Shown here piece after piece: positions 57,377-64,000 of a stretch of DNA of 64,000 bases (the first letter of the stretch is position 1; each line of letters starts with the position of its first letter). The notes below the pieces were generated by a model. The model was not told where the DNA came from, ran no database searches, and was given only the letters and a program-made list of their open reading frames with translations. The position numbers and the translations under genes are program-made. Source of the stretch: an uncultured Acetatifactor sp. GTDB taxonomy: Bacteria; Bacillota; Clostridia; Lachnospirales; Lachnospiraceae. Location: positions 65,010 to 129,009 of the forward strand of contig CAJTSE010000003.1 in assembly GCA_910578815.1 (NCBI GenBank), read 5' to 3'.

Positions 57377-59062
57377 ATGGGAAAGAACAGTTTAGAAAAG
57401 AAGGATACTTCCTTGAGGAAGGATAACGCCTTCCTTGTACAGGCCGGTATTTTGGCAGCGGCCGGAATGATCAGCAGAGTGATAGGGCTCCTTTATAGGA
57501 GCCCTTTACATCGTGTCATTGGTGATCTGGGAATGGGCTATTACAATACAGCCTTTAATTTTTACAACATTGTGCTGATGATTTCGTCCTACAGCATTCC
57601 GGCGGCGATTTCCAAGGTGATTGCACAAAGGCTGGCGCTTAAGGAGTACCGGGCCGCACACAGAATGTTTCTATATGCTTTGGGTTATGTACTGGTGGTT
57701 GGAGGCGTGGCCAGTCTATTCCTGTTTTTCGGCGCAGGCTTGTTTGTGGAGCCGGAGGTGATTCCGGTATTGCGCACCTTTGCCCCCACTGTCTTTGTTT
57801 ATGGTATTCTTGGAGTGCTGAGGGGTTATTTTCAGGCGCATAAGAGCATGGCCCAGACCTCTGTCTCTCAGATTCTGGAGCAGATTGCCAATGCCATTGT
57901 CAGCGTGGGTGCTGCGTATCTCCTGATTCGCAGCAGCTTTGCGGCTATGGAGGTTCCTGCAGACAGGGAAGGTAAGGTTCTATGGGGAACAAAGGGAGCC
58001 GTGGGCAGCGCCATGGGCACAGGCGCAGGAGTATTGACGGCACTTTTGTTCATGCTGGGTATGTATGCCCTGAATAAGGGACTGATTCACAGGCGGATCC
58101 AGCATGACGAGCATGAGGATGCAGATTCCTGCGGGTCCATTTTAAAGACAATAACCTTGGTGGTAACCCCCTTTATCTTAAGCACAGCGGTTTATCATTT
58201 GAGCAGTACGGTAAATAATATTTTGTACACGAGGGCACTGCCTGCTTTAAAGGAACTGGATACGGTGGAGATTCATTCACGCTGGGGCGTGTTTTCCGGG
58301 CAGTCCCAGACCATTTCAAATATTCCGGTGGCATTTGCTTCGGCTATGGCGGCAGCCATGCTTCCGGCGGTGGCTCAGCTGACCGCGGCGAAAAGAACAG
58401 GAGAAGCAAGGGATAAGGTGGGGCTTGCAGTGAAGACCACCATGATCATTTCCATTCCCTGTGCCGTAGGATTGTTCGTCCTGGCCAGACCGGTGACCGC
58501 GCTGCTGTTTAAGAACACTCAGGAGTCGGAGGATCTTGCTGCAGGTCTGTTGATGGCCTTGGCAGTGTCCGTGGTTTTCTATGGGCTGTCCACATTAAGC
58601 AGCCAGATTCTGCAGGGTTTGGGAAGGTTGAATGCACCGATCTTAAATGCGGGGATTTCTTTGATCCTGCAGTCAGCGGTAGCATTACTGCTATTGTTCT
58701 GTACGAAGCTGGATCTTTATGCCGTTGCTATTGCCAACATTGTGTATTCGGGAGCCATGTGTATCTTAAATCAGATTTCCGTGCGAAAGGCTATTGGATA
58801 CCGTCAGGAAATTTCAAGAACATTTCTGATTCCGCTGCTGGCATCCGTCTTTATGGGAGCGGTGGCATGGGGGGTGTATGAAGCGTTGATGCTGTTGACA
58901 AAATCTCCCCGGATTTCTGTGATACCGGCAATTTTGATTGGCGCAGCAGTCTACTTTGCCCTGTTGATTCTCTTTCGGGGGGTGACGGAGGAAGAATTGT
59001 GGGGATTTCCAAAAGGAAACCTGCTGGTGCGGGTTGCTAAAAAATGCAGACTGCTGAAATAA
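57377..59062 (+). CDS. SpoVB/MurJ-like polysaccharide or lipid flippase
   Basis: 561 residues with 14 membrane helices of the MOP superfamily. The start AGILAAAGMISRVIGLLYRSPL, then GMGYYNTAFNFYNIVLMISSYSIPAAISK and GVLRGYFQAHKSMAQTSVSQI (quoted in parts of the family blocks) are those of the SpoVB/YtgP group, which flips lipid II or other undecaprenyl-linked sugars outward. A role in spore cortex or wall synthesis is plausible. It starts 23 bases after glgA and is closed by a strong terminator. A specific SpoVB orthologue call is not made because Clostridia have several paralogues. Confidence 0.85.
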   Translation: MGKNSLEKKDTSLRKDNAFLVQAGILAAAGMISRVIGLLYRSPLHRVIGDLGMGYYNTAFNFYNIVLMISSYSIPAAISKVIAQRLALKEYRAAHRMFLYALGYVLVVGGVASLFLFFGAGLFVEPEVIPVLRTFAPTVFVYGILGVLRGYFQAHKSMAQTSVSQILEQIANAIVSVGAAYLLIRSSFAAMEVPADREGKVLWGTKGAVGSAMGTGAGVLTALLFMLGMYALNKGLIHRRIQHDEHEDADSCGSILKTITLVVTPFILSTAVYHLSSTVNNILYTRALPALKELDTVEIHSRWGVFSGQSQTISNIPVAFASAMAAAMLPAVAQLTAAKRTGEARDKVGLAVKTTMIISIPCAVGLFVLARPVTALLFKNTQESEDLAAGLLMALAVSVVFYGLSTLSSQILQGLGRLNAPILNAGISLILQSAVALLLLFCTKLDLYAVAIANIVYSGAMCILNQISVRKAIGYRQEISRTFLIPLLASVFMGAVAWGVYEALMLLTKSPRISVIPAILIGAAVYFALLILFRGVTEEELWGFPKGNLLVRVAKKCRLLK

Positions 59063-59082
59063 GAGCATAAAACCTAGTATTT

Positions 59083-59142
59083 CATAGTTCTAAGGTTATC
59101 ACAAATAAATGCAAGCGCTTTTGTGATAACTTACGAACTATG
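59083..59142 (+). other. long hairpin after the flippase gene
   Basis: CATAGTTC pairs with GAACTATG, and inside it GTTATCACAA with TTGTGATAAC. It is separated from a classical terminator by seven bases. It may protect the messenger 3' end. Confidence 0.6.
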
Positions 59143-59149
59143 ATAAATC

Positions 59150-59193
59150 AAATTACGGTTCGCGGGGGCTGCCTCGACGGACCGTAATTTTTT
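59150..59193 (+). terminator. rho-independent terminator
   Basis: AAATTACGGTTCG against CGGACCGTAATTT (13 pairs, one G-U) with a 16-base loop, running into a T stretch (TTTTTT). Ends the glgA-flippase unit. Confidence 0.85.
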
Positions 59194-59400
59194 GTGCATC
59201 CGGTATTTCTTCCAGGTCTGTTAGCGGTTGTTATGCTTTGATCATAACAATATCAAATTTGATTTGTTTATCAATCATAATTGACATTTCTTCGGACAGG
59301 AAAAGGCAGGTTGAAATTGTCATTCACTTTAGACGAAAGTGAAAGCAATATCTGATAATGAATCAGCAAATTATGAAGAGATGTACAGAATTTTATATGA

Positions 59401-59547
59401 TATAATTAACCTTATTCAAGGCAGGAAGCGGCCGAATGGCCATCCAGATCGTGATTACGAAGTAATCATGATATAATTAACCTTATTCAAGGCAGGAAGC
59501 GGCCGAATGGCCATCCATGCCGTAAGTGCAGGCATTTATATGATAAT
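59401..59547 (+). repeat. tandem promoter-hairpin repeat (family D, locus 2)
   Basis: Units begin with TATAAT at 59401 and 59472 and with GATAAT at 59542 (71- and 70-bp periods). Each has ACCTTATTCAAGGCAGGAAG, GGCC-GAAT-GGCC and a second hairpin. In unit 1 this hairpin is ATCGTGATTAC-GAA-GTAATCATGAT, which has the same loop, length and one G-T pair as locus 1 but different stem bases. The rest of the 538-base gap (59200-59400) has only short hairpins such as TTCACTTT/AAAGTGAA. The gene that follows is an esterase. Confidence 0.92.
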
Positions 59548-59600
59548 ATAAGGAGCATATCAGGCGGCAGGTGAGCCTGAAAGAAGGAGGGACGTTGAGC

Positions 59601-60494
59601 ATGGAATATGTTTATGAGATACCGGGTGAAATGCTGAAGGAAACGGAAAAAAAGGGTGAGGTCAAGCGTTTTGTTTACGACACGCAGACGTATGACAAAG
59701 AGGGAAGCCGCTCACTGAAAAAAGGCGCCTGGGTGTATCTGCCATACGGCTATAGCAGCGACAGGCAGTACAACGTATTATACCTGCTCCATGGAGGCGG
59801 GGTCAATGAAGACTGGTGGTTTAAAATGTTTCCCGATACGGTAACCATTTTGGACAACATGATGGCCGGGAAGGTCTGCGAACCCTGTATCATTGTTGCG
59901 CCCACCTATTACCGGGGAGAAGAGGAAGAAGATAAAAATGCGGAGTATATCACCGAACAGTTTCATTATGAGCTGCGCCGGGATCTGATTCCCGCCGTGG
60001 AATCAGCCTTTTTCACTTATGCAGGGGGAGACGTATCTGAGGAAAATCTGATTAGAACCCGTAACCATCGGGCCTTTGCCGGTCTTTCCCTGGGTTCCAT
60101 GACCACTTACCGGGCGGCATTTTACAATAATTTTGACCTGTTTTCCTGGTACGGCCCTTTTTCCGGCTGCTGCGGACCGAAGGGAGACCATGACAGGGAA
60201 GTGGAGCGGATTCGGGAAACGCTGGCGGAGGGCGAGAAAAAAGGACTGATGCTGGATTATCTTTTCTGCTGTAATGGAGATCAGGACATTGCCTTTGCGG
60301 AGCATAAGGATATTATGGACAGGGCAGAGGCGTTATGCCCTCAGCTTGTAAGGGGCAGAAACTATGACTTTTTCACTATTCCGGGGGGAGTGCATGACAT
60401 GAAGGCCTGGCAGCTTCATCTCTATCATGCGCTGCAGGTGTTTTTCTCACCGGAGCATTCGTTCCGTGAGGACTTGTTGGCTATGGGGCAATGA
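59601..60494 (+). CDS. carbohydrate esterase, feruloyl/acetyl esterase type (CE1-like)
   Basis: 297 residues. Alpha/beta hydrolase of the putative esterase group found in XynZ and XynY: WVYLPYGYSSDRQYNVLYLLHGGGVN, the nucleophile Ser in FAGLSLGSMTTYRAAF, then a catalytic Asp in CNGDQDIAF and His in PGGVHDMKAW. No signal peptide, so it works on imported, acylated xylo-oligosaccharides. ATG 59601 follows AAGGAGGG at ten bases; TTG 59595 in the same frame is an alternative. It leads a run of xylan and uronate genes. Feruloyl versus acetyl specificity is open. Confidence 0.85.
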   Translation: MEYVYEIPGEMLKETEKKGEVKRFVYDTQTYDKEGSRSLKKGAWVYLPYGYSSDRQYNVLYLLHGGGVNEDWWFKMFPDTVTILDNMMAGKVCEPCIIVAPTYYRGEEEEDKNAEYITEQFHYELRRDLIPAVESAFFTYAGGDVSEENLIRTRNHRAFAGLSLGSMTTYRAAFYNNFDLFSWYGPFSGCCGPKGDHDREVERIRETLAEGEKKGLMLDYLFCCNGDQDIAFAEHKDIMDRAEALCPQLVRGRNYDFFTIPGGVHDMKAWQLHLYHALQVFFSPEHSFREDLLAMGQ

Positions 60495-60510
60495 GCCGCG
60501 GCGGGACCGC

Positions 60511-60551
60511 GATGCAAATTCGCAGGATTACGGAAAGGCGTGGTTATTAGT
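60511..60551 (+). repeat. leader element family B, copy 3 (before GH127)
   Basis: GCAAATTCGCAGGATTACGG then AAAGGCGTGGTTATTAGT and the ATG. It matches the last 40 bases of copies 1 and 2; the upstream hairpin part is not present. Confidence 0.85.
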
Positions 60552-62414
60552 ATGATAAATGAAATAAGCGGAAGAGCAGTCAGGCTGCAGGAGGGTGAGT
60601 TTCTCCGCAGGGAGGATGCAAACAGGCAATATCTGATGAAGCTGGAGAACAGGTATCTGCTGAGAAACTTCCTGCTGGAAGCAGGTAGATATTCCGGCCG
60701 GGGAATGGACATGAATGCCATGGGCGGCTGGGAGGACCCCAGCTGTCAGCTCAGAGGCCATTTCCTGGGGCATTGGCTGTCGGCAGCGGCGATTCGCTAT
60801 CACGAGACGGAGGACGGGGAGCTGAAGGCCAAGACGGAGGCCATATTGAAAGAGCTTGTCCTGTGTCAGAGGGACAACGGCGGAGAATGGGTCTGCCCGA
60901 TTCCGGAAAAGTATTTATACTGGATTGGTAAAGGGAAGAATATCTGGGCGCCTCAGTACAATATACATAAGCTGTTTATGGGGCTGGTGGATGTCTATCG
61001 TTATATGGGGCTGGAAACGGCGCTGCAGACAGCGGATAAACTTGCCGATTGGTTTTATCGCTGGAGCGCAGGTTATACCAGAGAGGAATTTGACCGGATT
61101 CTGGACATTGAGACCGGGGGGATGCTGGAAGTGTGGGCTGACCTGCTGGAGATAACCGGCGACGAAAAATACCGGGAGCTGTTGGCAAAATATTATCGCG
61201 CCAGGCTGTTTGATCCTCTGCTGGAAGGAAAGGACGTGCTGACCAATATGCACGCCAACACCACCATACCGGAGATCTTAGGATGCGCCAGAGCATACGA
61301 GGTCACCGGAGAGGAAAGGTGGCTGAAGATCGTACAAAGCTATTGGAAATGCGCGGTGACCGACAGGGGCTGCTTTGCCACCGGCGGTCAGACCCAGGGG
61401 GAGATCTGGACGCCCATGAAGAAGCTGAAGGCAAGACTGGGTGATAAGAATCAGGAGCATTGCACCGTGTACAACATGATCCGGCTGGCCGAGTTTCTGT
61501 TTCGTCATACAGGCCAGGTCAGGTACATGCACTACATAGAATATAATGCGTTAAACGGCGTGATGGCCCAGACCTACTGGCAGGGAATGCCCTGGAAGGG
61601 AAGCCCCGGCAGGGGCCTGTTGACCTATTTCCTGCCCATGAAGGCCGGCAGCCGCAAGGACTGGGCAGGAGAGATGGACAGCTTCTTCTGCTGCCATGGG
61701 ACTATGGTTCAGGCCAATGCGGCGTGGAACCGCAGAATCTATTATCAGGATGCAGATACTTTGTATGTCACAATGTATGCGGACTCGGAGGCTGAATTTG
61801 CAATGGGGGGCCGGAAGGCAAGGCTCATCCAGCGGCAGGATTACATGAACGGCAGTTTAATGAACTCTTCGGTAAACAGCGTGCAGCAGACGGTGAACGA
61901 CATTACCGCCACCTATGCTAACAGGCCGGATTTCCGCAAATATGTGTTTACGCTGCAGATGAAGGAAGAGCTGGACTGCAGGATATGTCTGCGCATCCCC
62001 GACTGGGTGCTGCGGAAGGCCTCGGTGTATGTTAATGATGAGCTGGCGGCGGAAACCGATTGTACTGATGAATTTCTGGAGCTTCGCCGGACCTGGAGGG
62101 ATGGGGACAGAATTATCCTCCTGCTGCCTATAGATCTGCGTTTTGTACCGCTTCCGGATGATGGGGAGACGGGGGCATTCTGCTACGGGCCCGACGTATT
62201 GGCGGGGATTACGGAACAGGAAAGAGTGCTGAGGCTGGAAGGGGATGATCCGGTACAGGAGCTGTCTGCAGACACGGAACGGGAGTGGGGGTCCTTCCGC
62301 ACTTTCTACCGGACGGAGAATCAGGATCCCGGCATCAGCTTTAAGAAGCTTAATGAGATCGGCTTCGAACCTTATCAGATGTATTTTAAGGTGAAAAGAA
62401 AGCACCGGCAGTAA
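60552..62414 (+). CDS. GH127 beta-L-arabinofuranosidase-like (DUF1680)
   Basis: 620 residues. The (alpha/alpha)6 barrel has IWAPQYNIHKLFMGLVDVY and the metal/catalytic residues of the GH127 group: Glu302 and Cys304 in NQEHCTVYNM, and the pair Cys380-Cys381 in FFCCHGTM; in HypBA1 the corresponding cysteines and glutamate bind zinc and one cysteine is the nucleophile. It would remove beta-L-arabinofuranose or a related sugar from plant glycans in the cytoplasm. ATG 60552 is taken as start; a GTG 12 bases upstream in the repeated leader is in frame. Other DUF1680 families (GH146) share these residues. Confidence 0.87.
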   Translation: MINEISGRAVRLQEGEFLRREDANRQYLMKLENRYLLRNFLLEAGRYSGRGMDMNAMGGWEDPSCQLRGHFLGHWLSAAAIRYHETEDGELKAKTEAILKELVLCQRDNGGEWVCPIPEKYLYWIGKGKNIWAPQYNIHKLFMGLVDVYRYMGLETALQTADKLADWFYRWSAGYTREEFDRILDIETGGMLEVWADLLEITGDEKYRELLAKYYRARLFDPLLEGKDVLTNMHANTTIPEILGCARAYEVTGEERWLKIVQSYWKCAVTDRGCFATGGQTQGEIWTPMKKLKARLGDKNQEHCTVYNMIRLAEFLFRHTGQVRYMHYIEYNALNGVMAQTYWQGMPWKGSPGRGLLTYFLPMKAGSRKDWAGEMDSFFCCHGTMVQANAAWNRRIYYQDADTLYVTMYADSEAEFAMGGRKARLIQRQDYMNGSLMNSSVNSVQQTVNDITATYANRPDFRKYVFTLQMKEELDCRICLRIPDWVLRKASVYVNDELAAETDCTDEFLELRRTWRDGDRIILLLPIDLRFVPLPDDGETGAFCYGPDVLAGITEQERVLRLEGDDPVQELSADTEREWGSFRTFYRTENQDPGISFKKLNEIGFEPYQMYFKVKRKHRQ

Positions 62415-62557
62415 AAAGCTGCAAGAGCAGGAAGCAGTGAAATAAAAAGTAATGAAGTTAAGAAGCAGTGAGACGCAAAGCGGGGCAGAAATCGACGGAA
62501 TAAGGAAATAACAAAACAGACACGGAAAACAGATTGCAGGGAAAGAAGGAAAACACT

Positions 62558-63631
62558 ATGGAAATGACATTAAGGTGGTACGGTTCAAAATTTGACACGG
62601 TGACGCTTCAGCAGATCCGCCAGATTCCCGGAGTAACAGGAGTGATTACAACCTTGTATGATACAGCGCCAGGCGAGGTCTGGAGCAGGGAGCGGATTCG
62701 GGCATTAAAGGAGGAAGTGGAGGCAGCAGGGCTGCACATTGCCGGCATCGAGAGCGTGAATATCCACGATGCCATTAAGACGGGAGCGCCGGAGCGGGAA
62801 CAGTATATTGCCAACTACATTGAGACCCTGGAAAACCTGGGCAAAGAGGATATTCATCTGGTGTGCTATAACTTTATGCCGGTGTTTGACTGGACTAGGA
62901 CGGAGCTGGCCAGGGTGCGGCCGGACGGCTCCACGGTCCTGGCGTACACCCAGGAGGCGGTGGACGCGCTGGATCCGGAAAAAATGTTTGCCTCCATTGC
63001 CGGGGACACCAACGGCAGCGTTATGCCTGGCTGGGAACCTGAACGGATGGCTCATGTAAAGGAATTGTTCGAGCAGTATCAGGACGTGGACGATGAGAAG
63101 CTGTTCGCCAACCTGAAATATTTCCTGGAGAAAATCATGCCGGTCTGTAATCAGTATGACATCAACATGGCCATTCATCCTGATGATCCGGCCTGGAGCG
63201 TGTTCGGGCTGCCGCGGATCATCATTAACAAGGAGAACATTCTCCGCATGATGAAAATGGTGGACGATCCTCACAACGGTGTGACCTTCTGCTCCGGCTC
63301 CTACGGGACCAATCTGGAAAACGATCTGCCGGATATGATTCGTGCTTTGAAGGGCAGGATTCACTTTGCCCATGTGCGTAACCTGAAATTTATTTCGCCC
63401 ACTAATTTTGAGGAAGCGGCGCATCTTTCCGCAGACGGCACCTTCGATATGTATGAGATTATGCGGGCTCTTTATGAGACAGGCTTTTCCGGACCCATCC
63501 GTCCGGATCACGGCCGCATGATCTGGGGCGAGAAGGCTATGCCGGGCTACGGACTGTATGACCGGGCGCTGGGAGCGGCGTATCTGAACGGATTATGGGA
63601 AGCCATCGACAAGGCGGCAAGGGCGCGGTAA
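62558..63631 (+). CDS. uxuA: mannonate dehydratase
   Basis: Converts D-mannonate to 2-keto-3-deoxygluconate in glucuronate breakdown. 357 residues. TIM barrel of the xylose-isomerase-like fold: LRWYGSKFDTVTLQQIRQIP, GIESVNIHDAIK, VCYNFMPVFDWTRTEL, AIHPDDPAWSVFGLPRI, FCSGSYGTN and IHFAHVRN with the metal-binding His, Cys and Asp. The ATG follows GAAGGAAAAC. uxuB follows after the repeated leader, so the two form the fructuronate branch. It also links to the upstream esterase and GH127 genes as a hemicellulose locus. Confidence 0.96.
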   Translation: MEMTLRWYGSKFDTVTLQQIRQIPGVTGVITTLYDTAPGEVWSRERIRALKEEVEAAGLHIAGIESVNIHDAIKTGAPEREQYIANYIETLENLGKEDIHLVCYNFMPVFDWTRTELARVRPDGSTVLAYTQEAVDALDPEKMFASIAGDTNGSVMPGWEPERMAHVKELFEQYQDVDDEKLFANLKYFLEKIMPVCNQYDINMAIHPDDPAWSVFGLPRIIINKENILRMMKMVDDPHNGVTFCSGSYGTNLENDLPDMIRALKGRIHFAHVRNLKFISPTNFEEAAHLSADGTFDMYEIMRALYETGFSGPIRPDHGRMIWGEKAMPGYGLYDRALGAAYLNGLWEAIDKAARAR

Positions 63632-63641
63632 AGGAGGATAA

Positions 63642-63746
63642 GATTGAAAATTGAAGTTTTCAATCTCGGAATTTGTGACGCTACGCGTCCCAAAGTTCCT
63701 GCAAATTTAGATGCCGCTTACGCGGCGGAATGAGAGGAAACGTAAT
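63642..63746 (+). repeat. three-hairpin leader (family A, copy 3)
   Basis: GATTGAAAA-TTGAAG-TTTTCAATC, GGAATTTGTGACGC/GCGTCCCAAAGTTCC, GCCGC-TTAC-GCGGC and GAATGAGAGGAAA before ATG 63747, as in the aroK leader. Confidence 0.92.
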
Positions 63747-64000
63747 ATGAAATTAAACAGCAGGGGACTAGCAGACAGGGCACAGTGGGAGATAGCAGGC
63801 TTTCGGCTGCCGGAGTTTGACAGGGAGGCGGTGACGGCTGCCACCAGAGAAAATCCTTTTTGGATTCATTTTGGTGCCGGAAATATTTTCAGGGCCTTTC
63901 AGGCTAATGTGGTCCAGAATCTTCTGAATGAGGGCGTGCTGGACAGAGGCCTGATCGTGGCGGAAGGCTTCGACTATGAGATCATCCGTAAAATGAACCG
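63747..64000 (+). CDS. uxuB: fructuronate reductase / mannitol dehydrogenase family, N-terminal part (runs off window)
   Basis: The first 84 residues are visible: LPEFDREAVTAATRENPFWI then HFGAGNIFRAFQANVVQ, the NAD-binding start of the polyol-specific dehydrogenase family. Next to uxuA it is most likely UxuB, which reduces fructuronate to mannonate; tagaturonate reductase (UxaB) is a possible alternative. The start follows GAGAGGAAACGTA, supplied by the repeated leader. The gene continues beyond 64000. Confidence 0.88.
   Translation, partial: MKLNSRGLADRAQWEIAGFRLPEFDREAVTAATRENPFWIHFGAGNIFRAFQANVVQNLLNEGVLDRGLIVAEGFDYEIIRKMN

Overview
The window looks like chromosomal DNA of a spore-forming, strictly Gram-positive, gut-type Clostridia, most likely a member of the Lachnospiraceae. 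The reasons are stand-alone spoVAD and spoVAE genes, a Spo0A-type DNA-binding domain, WalRK-like signalling genes, many plant-glycan hydrolases, consensus sigma-A promoters and strong AGGAGG ribosome binding sites in moderately GC-rich DNA. No species is claimed. No prophage, integrase, transposase or CRISPR array was seen.

Layout. 0-7 kb: end of a WYL regulator, a zinc-ribbon protein, an Fpg/Nei-like protein, trpS with an SH3 surface protein, spoVAD. 7-25 kb: glycan genes (GH43, GH31, a second GH31 with a divergent AraC regulator, a second GH43) interrupted by membrane proteins, a Cro-type regulator, a GT-C glycosyltransferase, RidA, shikimate kinase, an EamA transporter, spoVAE and DegV. 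25-31 kb: small membrane proteins, a possible non-coding transcript, then argG divergent from argC across a pair of ARG boxes. 31-35 kb: tRNA-Val and an EcoRV-type restriction-modification system that is more AT-rich than its surroundings, with GNAT and P-loop genes. 35-39 kb: argJ-argB-argD. 38-47 kb: an orphan solute-binding protein, then comEA, a two-component system, a GerMN lipoprotein and comEC. 47-54 kb: VanZ, xpt, and a BMP-type nucleoside ABC transporter behind a structured leader. 53-59 kb: holA, an orphan Spo0A effector domain, glgA and a SpoVB-like flippase. 59-64 kb: a xylan-side-chain and glucuronate locus (esterase, GH127, uxuA, uxuB).

The main unusual signal is not a protein system. 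The intergenic spaces carry several families of repeated, hairpin-rich elements. (A) Elements of three hairpins with a CACGGATTT box, several ending in the ribosome binding site of the next gene (aroK, a solute-binding protein, uxuB, and diverged copies elsewhere). (B) A leader ending in GGTTATTAGTATG in front of fpg-like, xpt and GH127. (D) Tandem 70-bp units, each with a TATAAT box and a hairpin whose stem changes by compensating substitutions between loci, in front of GH31, a GT-C enzyme and an esterase. (E) 74-bp palindromes with GTAACAGTTCAG ends. A separate 22-bp stem at 2875-3005, whose only imperfections are G-U pairs, is a candidate structured RNA.

How the genes fit together: xyloside, arabinoside and acyl groups would be removed by the GH43, GH31, GH127 and esterase enzymes, and uronic acids fed through UxuA and UxuB. 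Arginine is made by the argG/argCJBD genes under ArgR-like control. ComEA and ComEC provide DNA uptake parts. The restriction system would police incoming DNA.
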